Assembly (NCBI GenBank): GCA_964418425.1
Contig: CAYQLT010000005.1
Coordinates: 42,852-106,851 of the forward strand
Source of the DNA: CAYQLT01 sp964418425
GTDB taxonomy: Bacteria; Bacillota; Limnochordia; Limnochordales; Geochordaceae
Direction: 5' to 3'
Length of the DNA stretch: 64,000 nt
In this document: piece by piece, positions 7,564 to 15,340 of the stretch
Position numbering within the stretch: the first letter of the stretch is position 1
How the letters are laid out: every line of letters begins with the position of its first letter
Translations under genes and position numbers: made by a program
The notes under the pieces: generated by a model
Told to the model about the DNA's origin: nothing
Database searches by the model: none
What the model saw: only the letters and a program-made list of their open reading frames with translations

Positions 7564-8521
7564 GGCCGATCCGCTTCGGCCCCGTCCACCTGAAAGCTTC
7601 GGGTTTGAGGAGATCCTCTACGAGAAGAAGGACTGGGTGGCCCGGGTCACCATCAACCGGCCCCACGCTTACAATGCCTACACCACCCGCACCTTGATGG
7701 AGATGCTGGAGGCCTTCCGGGATGCCGCATTCGACGACAGCGTGGCGGTTTTGGTGCTGACCGGGGCAGGGGACAAGGCGTTTTGCACCGGGGGCGACGT
7801 GAAGGAGTACGCGGCCCGCTATACCCGTCGCCCCCGGGATTACTGGAAGTACATGACGCTGTTCGTGGAATGCCACGACATGCTGCGCAACCTGGGCAAG
7901 CCCACCATCGCCCGGCTCAACGGCATCGTGGCGGGCGGCGGCAACGAGTTCAACATGGCCTGCGACCTGGCGGTGGCCGCCGACGACATCACCATCCGGC
8001 AGGTGGGCACCCGGGTGGGCAGCGTGGCGGCGGGCGGAGCGACTCAGTGGCTGCCCATCATCATCGGCGACCGGCGAGCCCGGGAGATGCTGTTGCTCAG
8101 CGAGCCCATCTCCGCCCGGACGGCCCTGGAGTGGGGACTGGTCAACCGGGTGGTTCCCAGGGAGCAGCTGGACGCTGCGGTGGACGAGCTGTGCCAGAAG
8201 CTCATCGACAAGTTCCCCGAATGCCTGCGCTACACCCGCCAGCAGGTCAACTTCTGGAAGGATCTGAGCTGGCACCTGACCGTCGGCCACGCCAGGGACT
8301 GGCTGGCGCTGCACTTCTCGGACCTGGAGCCCTGGGAGGGGATGCGGGCGTTCGTGGAGAAGCGGCCGGCCGATTACCGGCGCATCCGAAGCCTGGCCCG
8401 GGACGGAGGGGCTTCCGAGTTCATCTGGGGGGCTCCCGAAAAGGAGTGCGCCTCGTGCGGCGCCCAGGGCCTTCCGTCGGGGATGAGCTACTGCGGATAC
8501 TGCGGTCAGCGGCTCGGATAG
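7550..8521 (+). CDS. Ring-opening crotonase: 6-oxocyclohex-1-ene-1-carbonyl-CoA hydrolase-like, with zinc-ribbon tail
   Basis: This 323-residue enoyl-CoA hydratase/isomerase-family protein most resembles Oah/BamA: RPHAYNAYTT, AFCTGGDVKEYAARYTRRP, YWKYMTLF, GGGNEFNMACD and GGATQWLPIIIG match positions I recall for that family. BadI, which cleaves 2-ketocyclohexanecarboxyl-CoA, is the main alternative. Either role is hydrolytic ring cleavage after the reductase. It is shorter than usual Oah (~375). Its last ~25 residues form a CxxC...CxxC zinc ribbon (CASC, CGYC), not typical of the family. Start is TTG 7550 with GTGGGGAGGG well spaced, overlapping bzdQ by 14 bases. Confidence 0.72.
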   Translation: MERHEADPLRPRPPESFGFEEILYEKKDWVARVTINRPHAYNAYTTRTLMEMLEAFRDAAFDDSVAVLVLTGAGDKAFCTGGDVKEYAARYTRRPRDYWKYMTLFVECHDMLRNLGKPTIARLNGIVAGGGNEFNMACDLAVAADDITIRQVGTRVGSVAAGGATQWLPIIIGDRRAREMLLLSEPISARTALEWGLVNRVVPREQLDAAVDELCQKLIDKFPECLRYTRQQVNFWKDLSWHLTVGHARDWLALHFSDLEPWEGMRAFVEKRPADYRRIRSLARDGGASEFIWGAPEKECASCGAQGLPSGMSYCGYCGQRLG

Positions 8522-8531
8522 GGGGCGCCGG

Positions 8532-8978
8532 ATGGGCTGTGCGTTTGTGACCCCGCAGGAGGCGGTGGCCCGGTGGGTGCCGCGGGGCGGCTGCGTGGCG
8601 GTGGGGGGAATGCACTCNNNNNNNNNNNNNNNNNNNNNNNNNNNNNNNNNNNNNNNNNNNNNNNNNNNNNNNNNNNNNNNNNNNNNNNNNNNNNNNNNNN
8701 NNNNNNNNNNNNNNNNNGCCCGCAGCCCGGGCACCACGCTGCCGGGGTTTTTGGTGGCCGCGGTGGTGGTGGCGCCGGGTGGGTGCCACCCCACGGCAGC
8801 ACCCGGGTACTACCTGCGTGACGAAGAAGAGCTGCGGGCGTACGTGGATGCGGCCCGCCAGCCGGAGGGGTTCGAGGCGTACCTGGAGCGCACCGTCCGC
8901 ACGGTGGACGAGAGCGGATACCTGGCCCGGGCCCGAGCCCGGCTGGGGCTTTTGTCGGGCGGAGGGGAGTCCCCATGA
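8532..8978 (+). CDS. CoA-transferase family I alpha subunit, IpdA-like (interrupted by assembly gap)
   Basis: Before the gap, about 28 residues read like the N-terminus of a family I CoA-transferase alpha chain (TPQEAVARWVPRGGCVAVGGMH). After it, 86 residues read like the C-terminus (VVVAPGGCHPTAAPGYY, then YVDAARQPEGFEAYLERTV), closest in my memory to IpdA. Only ~115 residues are visible while family members have ~280-300, so the 100 N should stand for roughly 500 bp. The frame across the gap is unproven. IpdAB of actinobacteria is not a transferase: it opens a 6-oxocyclohex-1-ene-1-carboxyl-CoA derivative in steroid breakdown, a striking parallel with this pathway. The stop overlaps the next start (ATGA). 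Confidence 0.65.
   Translation: MGCAFVTPQEAVARWVPRGGCVAVGGMHXXXXXXXXXXXXXXXXXXXXXXXXXXXXXXXXXXARSPGTTLPGFLVAAVVVAPGGCHPTAAPGYYLRDEEELRAYVDAARQPEGFEAYLERTVRTVDESGYLARARARLGLLSGGGESP
8618..8717. other. Assembly gap (100 N) inside the IpdA-like gene
   Basis: Exactly 100 N, a usual placeholder for unknown length. The flanks are not duplicated, and the interrupted protein lacks about 170 residues, so real sequence of roughly 500 bp is missing. Confidence 0.95.
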
Positions 8979-9733
8979 ACGCAAGCCCCCTGGAGCTGAT
9001 GGCGGTGGTGATGGCCCGCCATCTCCGGGATGGGGAGGTGGTGGTCATGGGGGCGGTGCCCCTCTTGCCCCTGGCCGCCTGCCGGCTGGCCAAGGCCCGC
9101 CACGCCCCGGGGCTTTGGTTCATCGTGGGGGGCAGCGGGACCGTCAACCCCGAGCCGGACGGGCTGCCGGCTTCTTCGTGTGACCCGCGCCTTTCGCCGG
9201 CGCCCTGCACGCTGCCCTTGCCCGACGTGGTGCTGCTGGAAGGTCGGGGGGACGTGCTGGACGTATTCTGTGCCGGGGGGCTGCAGATCGATCCGTACGG
9301 CAACTGCAACCTGGTGGGGGTGGGGGATCGGGCTCGACCCCGCCTGCGCGGCCCGGGGTCCGTGGGCCTGCCGTTCCTGCCCGTGGTCAGGCGGTCCATC
9401 CTGTACACCCTCTCCCACAGCCCCCGCACCTTTGTGGAGCGCCTGGATTTTGTGAGCGGGGCGGGGCACCCGGCCCGTGACGACCAGCGGCGCCCCTATC
9501 GCCGGGAGGGGCCGTCGTTGGTGGTGACCCCCATGGCCACGCTGGACTTTGCGCCGGAAAGCGGGCGCATGCGCCTGGCCAGCGTACACCCCGGAGTGCG
9601 GGTGGAGGACGTGGTGGCGGCGACGGGCTTTGAGCTGGTGGTGCCGGCGTCGGTGCCGCAGACGCCGCCGCCCACCGAGGAGGAGCTGGCCCAGCTGCGG
9701 CGCCTGGATCCGCAGGGGGCGTTGCGGCGCTGA
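8975..9733 (+). CDS. CoA-transferase family I beta subunit, IpdB-like
   Basis: This 252-residue beta-chain homologue is translationally coupled to the alpha chain. Typical stretches are ELMAVVMARHLRDGEVVVMG, LLPLAACRLAKARHAPGLW, DPYGNCNLVGVG, SHSPRTFVERLDFVSGAGH and LVVTPMATLDF. Where active transferases have a catalytic glutamate in an ESG/ENG motif, this protein reads IVGGSGTVNPEP, so that glutamate appears to be missing. This argues against CoA transfer and fits an IpdB-like hydrolase/lyase half. In a benzoyl-CoA reductase operon the pair may open 6-oxocyclohex-1-ene-1-carbonyl-CoA or a related ring. The annotation as transferase subunit is family-level only. Confidence 0.7.
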   Translation: MNASPLELMAVVMARHLRDGEVVVMGAVPLLPLAACRLAKARHAPGLWFIVGGSGTVNPEPDGLPASSCDPRLSPAPCTLPLPDVVLLEGRGDVLDVFCAGGLQIDPYGNCNLVGVGDRARPRLRGPGSVGLPFLPVVRRSILYTLSHSPRTFVERLDFVSGAGHPARDDQRRPYRREGPSLVVTPMATLDFAPESGRMRLASVHPGVRVEDVVAATGFELVVPASVPQTPPPTEEELAQLRRLDPQGALRR

Positions 9734-9789
9734 TGCGCCCGCACGGGGATGGGCGGGGGTCACCCCGAGGCGGTTGGGGAGGTGGCAGC

Positions 9790-10545
9790 TTGGAGTTTCG
9801 GGGAAAGAGCGCGCTGGTCACGGGGGGAGCCAGCGGCATCGGCAAGGCCATCTGCCTGGCCTTTGCGGCGTCGGGGGCGCGGGTGGCCGTAGCCGACGTC
9901 AACGCAGAAGGTGCCCGGGCGGTGGCCGATGCGGCGAGGGCGGCGGGGGCCGAGGCGATGGCGGTGACCATGGACGTGACCCGCACAGCCAGCGTCGACG
10001 CCGGGGTGCGCCAGGTGCTGGAGGCGTGGGGCGGCATTGACGTGCTGGTGAACGCCGCGGGCTGGGACCAGATCCAGCCCTTCGTAGAGACCAGCGAGGA
10101 TTTCTGGGACCGGGTCATCGCGATCAATTACCGGGGCGTGCTGGCCACCTGCCGGGCGGTTCTCCCTCACATGATGGAGCGAGGCAGCGGGGTGGTGGTC
10201 AACGTCGCTTCGGAGGCGGGCCGGGCCGGTTCTTCCGGGGAGGCGGTCTACTCGGGGGCGAAGGGGGCCGTGATCGCGTTCAGCAAGGCGATTGCTCGGG
10301 AGATGGCCCGCCACGGCATTCGGGTGAACGTGGTGGCTCCGGGGCTGACGGACACGCCCCTGCTTCAGGGGATGATCGCAGCCGGCAACGAGCGCCTCAT
10401 CCAGGCCATCGTGCGGGCAACCCCTCTGCAGCGCCTGGCGCGCCCCGAGGAGGTGGCCGATAGCGTGCTGTTTTTGGCTTCGGAGCGGGCTTCGTTCATT
10501 ACCGGCCAGACCTTGAGCGTGGGCGGGGGCCTGACCATGGTGTGA
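9790..10545 (+). CDS. badH: Short-chain dehydrogenase, BadH-like (2-hydroxycyclohexanecarboxyl-CoA dehydrogenase)
   Basis: This 251-residue classical SDR has the NAD-binding TGGASGIGK, NAAGWD (in place of NNAG), the catalytic S...YSGAK (YxxxK) and ITGQTLSVGGGLTM at the C-terminus. NAGWD.-.PF, GSSGEAVY and the SVGGGLTM end match what I recall of Rhodopseudomonas BadH, which oxidises 2-hydroxycyclohexanecarboxyl-CoA to the 2-keto compound before ring opening. Here it could act on that substrate or on 6-hydroxycyclohex-1-ene-1-carbonyl-CoA. Start is TTG 9790 behind GGGGAGGTGG; an upstream ATG at 9733 lacks both a site and homology. Confidence 0.72.
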   Translation: MEFRGKSALVTGGASGIGKAICLAFAASGARVAVADVNAEGARAVADAARAAGAEAMAVTMDVTRTASVDAGVRQVLEAWGGIDVLVNAAGWDQIQPFVETSEDFWDRVIAINYRGVLATCRAVLPHMMERGSGVVVNVASEAGRAGSSGEAVYSGAKGAVIAFSKAIAREMARHGIRVNVVAPGLTDTPLLQGMIAAGNERLIQAIVRATPLQRLARPEEVADSVLFLASERASFITGQTLSVGGGLTMV

Positions 10546-10635
10546 GGCCGGCCGCACGGGTCCCGGGCGGCCGAGGTGGCGGGATGCCGTCACGGCGGGT
10601 CCTTGGTGCGTGTACTCCCGGCGGAAGGGATGTTC

Positions 10636-11382
10636 ATGGGGCGGCTGGACGGGAAGGTAACCATCGTGACCGGCGCGGCCCACGGGATCGGGCTGGCGAC
10701 AGCCCGCCTGTTCGCCCAGGAGGGTGCCCGGGTGGTGGCCGCGGACGTGGACGAAGAGGCGCTGGCGGCCCATTTTGGCGGTCCGGGCGTTGACGCGCTG
10801 GCTGTGCGAGTGGACGTGGCCGACCCCGAGAGCGTCTCGCGGATGGTGCGACGAGCCGTATCGGCGTTCGGCCGGGTGGACGGGGCGGTTCACTATGCGG
10901 GGATCACCCGGGACGCCTTCCACTGGGACCTGTCCCTCTCGGACTGGGAGCGGGTGCTTACCGTCAACCTGACCGGCAGCTTCCTGGTGGCCAAAGAGGT
11001 GTCCGCGGTGATGCGAGCCCAGGGGAGCGGAAGTCTGGTGCTGACGGCTTCCCGGGCGTACCTGGGCAACCTCGGCCAGGCCAACTACACGGCCGCCAAG
11101 GGGGGAGTGGTCAGCCTCACCCGAACCCTGGCGCTGGAGCTGGCCAGGTACGGGGTGCGGGTCAACGCCCTGGCGCCCGGCTTCATCGAGACCCGAATGA
11201 CCCAGACGGTACCCGACAAGGTGCGGGAGAAGGTGATCGCGGCCACGCCCCTGCGGCGGGTGGGGCGGCCGGAGGAGGTGGCCCGGGCGGCCCTGTTTTT
11301 GGTCTCCGACGAGGCGAGCTTCATCACGGGGCAGGTGCTGTTTGTGGACGGGGGCCGAAGCGTGGGCGCGGCCCCCGCGTGA
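10636..11382 (+). CDS. Short-chain dehydrogenase/reductase, FabG-like
   Basis: This 248-residue SDR has GAAHGIG near the N-terminus, a D at the end of beta-2 (AADVD, suggesting NAD), the catalytic S and YTAAK, and FITGQVLFVDGG at the C-terminus. It closely resembles the SDR at 31825-32571 (ASRAYLGNLGQANY here, SSRAWLGGVGQANY there; LTRTLALELARY in both), so the two may be relatives acting on similar beta-hydroxyacyl-CoA substrates or form a pair like BbsC/BbsD. ATG 10636 is preferred over ATG 10630 for spacing to GGAAGGG. Last gene of the block; exact substrate unknown. Confidence 0.75.
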   Translation: MGRLDGKVTIVTGAAHGIGLATARLFAQEGARVVAADVDEEALAAHFGGPGVDALAVRVDVADPESVSRMVRRAVSAFGRVDGAVHYAGITRDAFHWDLSLSDWERVLTVNLTGSFLVAKEVSAVMRAQGSGSLVLTASRAYLGNLGQANYTAAKGGVVSLTRTLALELARYGVRVNALAPGFIETRMTQTVPDKVREKVIAATPLRRVGRPEEVARAALFLVSDEASFITGQVLFVDGGRSVGAAPA

Positions 11383-11424
11383 AACGCCGCTACCGCACAG
11401 TACCCCGCCCTGCGGCTTTGGACA

Positions 11425-11461
11425 GCAGGCGGGCGACTCCGGGGAGGGGTCGCCCGCCTGC
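11425..11461. terminator. Strong hairpin between convergent operons
   Basis: A perfect 13-bp GC-rich stem (11425-11437 with 11449-11461) and 11-base loop lie between the end of the benzoyl-CoA block and the end of the minus-strand Liv operon. There is no T-run on either side, so it may be a non-canonical bidirectional terminator. Confidence 0.7.
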
Positions 11462-11511
11462 GCGTGTCCCGCAACGCCTATCCCGGGTGGCGGCGGCGGA
11501 ACCGCCTGGCG

Positions 11512-12753
11512 TCAGTTGCCGCCGGCCAGCTTCCACCGGCCCTTCTCCACGGTCACCACGGCCAGGGCCCGCCGGTCCAGGCCCATATGGTCCTTGGAGG
11601 ATATGTTGAAGATTCCGGTGATCCCGATGATGCCCCGGCTGTTTTCGAGCTCGTCACGAAGTGCCGCCCGAAAAGCCGCCAGATCATCGGGTGCGACGCC
11701 CCGGGCGAGAACCCGCTCCAGGGCGGGGTGCAGGAGCAGCGAGGCGTCCAGCGCGTGCCCGCCGAACGTGCTGAGGGTGGATGCGCCAAAACGCTCGGTG
11801 TAGCTGCGGATGTAATCCAACAGCACGGGCTTTTGGGGATCGCTGTCCGGAAGCTGCTCGGCCACCAGGAGCTTGCCTACCGCCAGAATGGTACCCTCCA
11901 CGTACGGTCCTCCCAGCTCCAGGAAGGTGGGATTGGCAACCCCGTGGCTTTGGTAGATGGGCTCCCGCAGGCCCAAATCCCGTACGTTTCTATGCGCTAC
12001 GTTGGCTCCCGGGGGGATGGCCCAGATGAGCCACGCATCGGGTCGGGCACGGGCGGCCCGGGTCACCTGGGCGGTCACGTCGGTGTCCTGCCGGTTGTAC
12101 TTCTCCCAGGCCACCACCTCGATCCCCTTGGGTGGGGCGAGGCGCCGCAACTCAGCCTCCGCACTTTGCCCGTAGGCATCCGCGAACCCCAGCCAGGCGA
12201 TGCGTCGGTGGCCCCGGCGGACCATCTCGTCGGTCAGAACGTCGATGACCAGGGCGTCGCTTTGAGGTGTCTTGAACACCCAGTAGCGGTCGGCCACCGG
12301 CTCCACGATCTGGATGGCTGCCGCCAGCGACACGTTGGGGACCCGGGCCGACTGAACCGTATCGACGATGGCCAGGCTGGCGGGGCTTGTGGTGCAGCAG
12401 ATGACCGCGGCCACCTTCTCTTCCTCGATGAGGCGCTTGACGGCCAGGGTGGTCTTGGTGGGATCGGTTTCCCCATCGAAGATCAGGTACTGCACGGGCC
12501 ATCCTGCCAGGCCGCCCTGCCGGTTGAGCCGGTCCTGTACCAAAAGAAAAGTATTTCGCTCCGGGATGCCCAACGAAGAAGCCCCTCCCGTGATGTCCAC
12601 CACCACGCCGAGCTTGATGGGCGCACGACCGGCCGCCGCGGGCACGGCCAGCGCGGCGGCCACCAGGGCGACCCCCAGAACCGCCGCGACCCATCCCCTT
12701 GCGTGCCACCCGTTCGCACCCGGACGCTGCCTGACTGCTCCGGCCCGTTGCAT
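11512..12753 (-). CDS. ABC transporter substrate-binding protein, Leu/Ile/Val family
   Basis: A 413-residue periplasmic-type binding protein with a signal-like hydrophobic segment (WVAAVLGVALVAAALAVPAAAG) followed by the type I fold (IKLGVVVDITGGASSLG, AVKRLIEEEKVAAVICC, SDALVIDVLTDEMVRRGHRRIAWLGF). It lies 18 bp after the LivF gene as last gene of the importer operon, with GGGGGGAG before the ATG. Members near aromatic catabolism genes often bind aromatic acids rather than branched amino acids. Given both flanks, an aromatic ligand is likely but inferred. Confidence 0.82.
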   Translation of the reverse strand: MQRAGAVRQRPGANGWHARGWVAAVLGVALVAAALAVPAAAGRAPIKLGVVVDITGGASSLGIPERNTFLLVQDRLNRQGGLAGWPVQYLIFDGETDPTKTTLAVKRLIEEEKVAAVICCTTSPASLAIVDTVQSARVPNVSLAAAIQIVEPVADRYWVFKTPQSDALVIDVLTDEMVRRGHRRIAWLGFADAYGQSAEAELRRLAPPKGIEVVAWEKYNRQDTDVTAQVTRAARARPDAWLIWAIPPGANVAHRNVRDLGLREPIYQSHGVANPTFLELGGPYVEGTILAVGKLLVAEQLPDSDPQKPVLLDYIRSYTERFGASTLSTFGGHALDASLLLHPALERVLARGVAPDDLAAFRAALRDELENSRGIIGITGIFNISSKDHMGLDRRALAVVTVEKGRWKLAGGN

Positions 12754-12771
12754 GCCCTTCTTCTCCCCCCG

Positions 12772-13482
12772 TCAATGGGCCGCCCCGAGGTAGGCGGCCG
12801 ATAGTTGTGGGTGGCGCAGCAAAGCTTGCGCCGTGCCCTCCAGCACCACGTGCCCGCCCTGAAGAACGTAGGCCCGGTCGGCGGCTTGCAGCACGGGTCC
12901 TGCGTTTTGCTCCACCAGCAAGATCCCCAGGCCCTGCGTGCGCAGCTGCCCCAGCACCCGAAGGATCTCCTGCACCACCATGGGCGCCAGGCCCAGCAAG
13001 GGTTCGTCCAGAAGCAGCACCCTGGGCCTGGCCATGAGGCCCCGCCCGATGGCCACCATCTGTTGCATGCCGCCCGAAAGGCGTCGCACCGCGTCGCGGG
13101 CCCGCTGGGGGAGGGCGGGGAAAAGCTCATAGACAAACTCCAGCTCCCGCCGAAGGCGCGAAGCCGCCTCCCGCCTGCCGTACGCGCCCAGCAGGAGGTT
13201 ATCCTCCACGCTGAGCGCATCGAACAGTTGCCTGCGCTCGGGCACCAGGGCGAGCCCCATCTCTACCCTCTGTTCCACCGGCAGCCGGCTCAGAGACCGC
13301 CCGTCCAGGCTCAGCTCGCCGCGGCTTTGAACCAGGCCCATCACCGCATGAACCAGCGTCGACTTACCCGCCCCATTGGGGCCCAAAAGCGCCACCCACT
13401 CCCCCCGGCCCACTTCCAGGCAGACGTCGTGCAGCACCGCAAGCCGCCCGTAGCCCGCAGAAAGCTTTTCAATGCGCAGCAA
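12772..13482 (-). CDS. livF: ABC transporter ATP-binding protein LivF
   Basis: A 236-residue ATPase of the branched-chain amino acid importer class. Walker A is GPNGAGKST (residues ~36-44), the signature LSGGMQQMVAIGRGL, and Walker B VLLLDEPLLGLAP. Length is typical for LivF. The likely start is TTG at 13482, overlapping the upstream LivMG stop by 14 bases. It works with the LivG domain of the fused neighbour to power import. Confidence 0.88.
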   Translation of the reverse strand: MLRIEKLSAGYGRLAVLHDVCLEVGRGEWVALLGPNGAGKSTLVHAVMGLVQSRGELSLDGRSLSRLPVEQRVEMGLALVPERRQLFDALSVEDNLLLGAYGRREAASRLRRELEFVYELFPALPQRARDAVRRLSGGMQQMVAIGRGLMARPRVLLLDEPLLGLAPMVVQEILRVLGQLRTQGLGILLVEQNAGPVLQAADRAYVLQGGHVVLEGTAQALLRHPQLSAAYLGAAH

Positions 13483-15340
13483 AGCGGTCAGGCGAGTTCA
13501 CCTCGTCTCCCAGGTAGGCGGCCTGCACCTCAGGGTTGCGCCGGATCTCGTCCGGCGATCCCTCGGCCACCACCTTGCCGTAGTGGAGCACCAGCACCCG
13601 GTCGGCGACGGAACTGACCAGCCGGACGTCGTGCTCCACCAGCAGCACCGCAATTCCCAGCGACCGAAGCAGCTTGCCCAACCACTCGCGCTCCGAGGCG
13701 GTCAGCCCGGAAGCGGGTTCGTCGACCAAAAGGATCCGGGGGCGGCCGGCCAGGGCACGTACAATCTCCACCAGGCGCTGGACGCCAAAGGGCAAGGAGG
13801 CGACCGGCGTACGAGCCCAGCGCTCCACGCCGGCCAGGCGCAGCAAGCGCAACGCCTCCTGCTCGGCCCAATGCTCCTCCTTTCGGTTCAGCCCCAGCAG
13901 GCATCGAATGAACCCCGAGCGCAGCAAGGGATGCAGGCCCATCTGCACGTTTTCCAGGACGGTGGCTTCCAGCACCAGGCGCGGGGTTTGAAAGGTGCGT
14001 CCCACCCCGCGCCGCGAGATGGCGCAGGCGCGCAGGCCGTTGAGGGTGACACCCCCGTCGCCCCCCGAAGGGTGCAGATAGCGGATGCGGCCTTTCGTTG
14101 CCCGCAAAAGCCCGCTGATGAGGTTGAACAGGGTGGTCTTGCCGGCCCCGTTGGGTCCGATGACCGCATAGACTTCGCCGTGGCGAACCTCAAATCCCAC
14201 GTCGCTCAGCGCCACAAGCCCTCCGAAGTGGTGGCTCACCCCCTCCACCTGCAGCACGGGACCAGCCTTCGAGTCGGCGGCCTCCCGGGAGGCCCCGTTG
14301 AATGCCGGTGCCTGCTTGCCGTCGGCGAAAGCAGGCGTCTCGCCGGCACCAGCGGCCAAAGCGACCGGTTGCTGGTCGGCGACGGGCCTTGAGCGTCCCA
14401 GACGCAAAAGTCGCGGCCACAGCCCCTCCGGGAACAGGATCACCACAGCCGCCAGCAACACCCCAAAAAAGACGATCTCATACTCCGCGGAGGCCAGGCC
14501 CATCAGACGCGGCATCAAGGTCCGCAGGGCCTCCCGGAGCACGGTCAGCACGGCAGCCCCGGCCACCGCGCCGGGAACCGACCCGATCCCCCCCACCACC
14601 GCCATCACCAGAAGCTCGATGGAAAAGCCGAAGGTGAACGCCGACGGACTCACAAAGCGCAGGTAGTGCGCGTACAGGCTGCCGGCCAGACCTGCCAGCG
14701 CTGCGCTGAAGGCGAACACCTGGCTCTTGTACGCGGCCGGGTCGATGCCGAGGCTCTCGGCCATCACCTCGCTGCACCGGATGGCCGCAAGGCCGCGCCC
14801 GACCCGGGAGCGGACCAGGTTGGAGGCGAGCCAGGCTGCCAGGGCGGCGGCGGCCGACGTGAGGTAGTAAAACGTGGTGTCGCCGGCAAGCCGAACGCCG
14901 AACGCCTGCAGGGCGGGAATGCCGCTGAGGCCGTTGGCACCGCCGGTGATGGAAAGCTCGCGGAAAAGCACCTCAAAGATGATGTTGAGCCCCAAGGTGG
15001 CCAGCACCAGGTGGTGGCCCCGCAGCTGCAGCACGGGAAGCCCCACCCCGTAGGCCAGCGCGGCGGCAGCCACCGGGGCGGCCAACAGGGCGAGCCAGGG
15101 ATTGATCCCGAACCGCAGGCTCAAGATGGCCGACACGTAGGCGCCGACGCCGTAAAAGGTGGCCTGGCCCAACGAGACCTGACCTGCCTGGCCGGCCAGC
15201 ACGGTGAGCCCGATGGCGATGAGGGCGTGCAGGGCGATGAAGACCGCGACGGCCAGGGAGACCCGGCCGCTGAGGAGGGGGGGCAACGCCGCCCACAGCA
15301 AAAGCCCGGCGGCCACAGCCACCCATCGGCGCCCGCTCAT
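13469..15340 (-). CDS. Fused ABC transporter permease-ATPase (LivM-LivG)
   Basis: A 623-residue fusion. Residues ~1-320 are a LivM-type permease with multiple hydrophobic helices and GLTVLAGQAGQVSLGQATFYGVGAY and GGIGSVPGAVAGA. After a ~45-residue variable linker, residues ~370-615 form a LivG ATPase with Walker A GPNGAGKTT, signature region LPFGVQRLVEIVRAL and Walker B ILLVDEPASGL. These are usually separate genes; the fusion fixes their ratio. ATG 15340 overlaps the LivH stop (ATGA). Confidence 0.88.
   Translation of the reverse strand: MSGRRWVAVAAGLLLWAALPPLLSGRVSLAVAVFIALHALIAIGLTVLAGQAGQVSLGQATFYGVGAYVSAILSLRFGINPWLALLAAPVAAAALAYGVGLPVLQLRGHHLVLATLGLNIIFEVLFRELSITGGANGLSGIPALQAFGVRLAGDTTFYYLTSAAAALAAWLASNLVRSRVGRGLAAIRCSEVMAESLGIDPAAYKSQVFAFSAALAGLAGSLYAHYLRFVSPSAFTFGFSIELLVMAVVGGIGSVPGAVAGAAVLTVLREALRTLMPRLMGLASAEYEIVFFGVLLAAVVILFPEGLWPRLLRLGRSRPVADQQPVALAAGAGETPAFADGKQAPAFNGASREAADSKAGPVLQVEGVSHHFGGLVALSDVGFEVRHGEVYAVIGPNGAGKTTLFNLISGLLRATKGRIRYLHPSGGDGGVTLNGLRACAISRRGVGRTFQTPRLVLEATVLENVQMGLHPLLRSGFIRCLLGLNRKEEHWAEQEALRLLRLAGVERWARTPVASLPFGVQRLVEIVRALAGRPRILLVDEPASGLTASEREWLGKLLRSLGIAVLLVEHDVRLVSSVADRVLVLHYGKVVAEGSPDEIRRNPEVQAAYLGDEVNSPDRFAAH

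Noticed and set aside
8532..9733. Plain 3-oxoacid or glutaconate CoA-transferase
   Set aside because: The beta subunit lacks the glutamate of the ESG/ENG motif. Kept as family-level name only.
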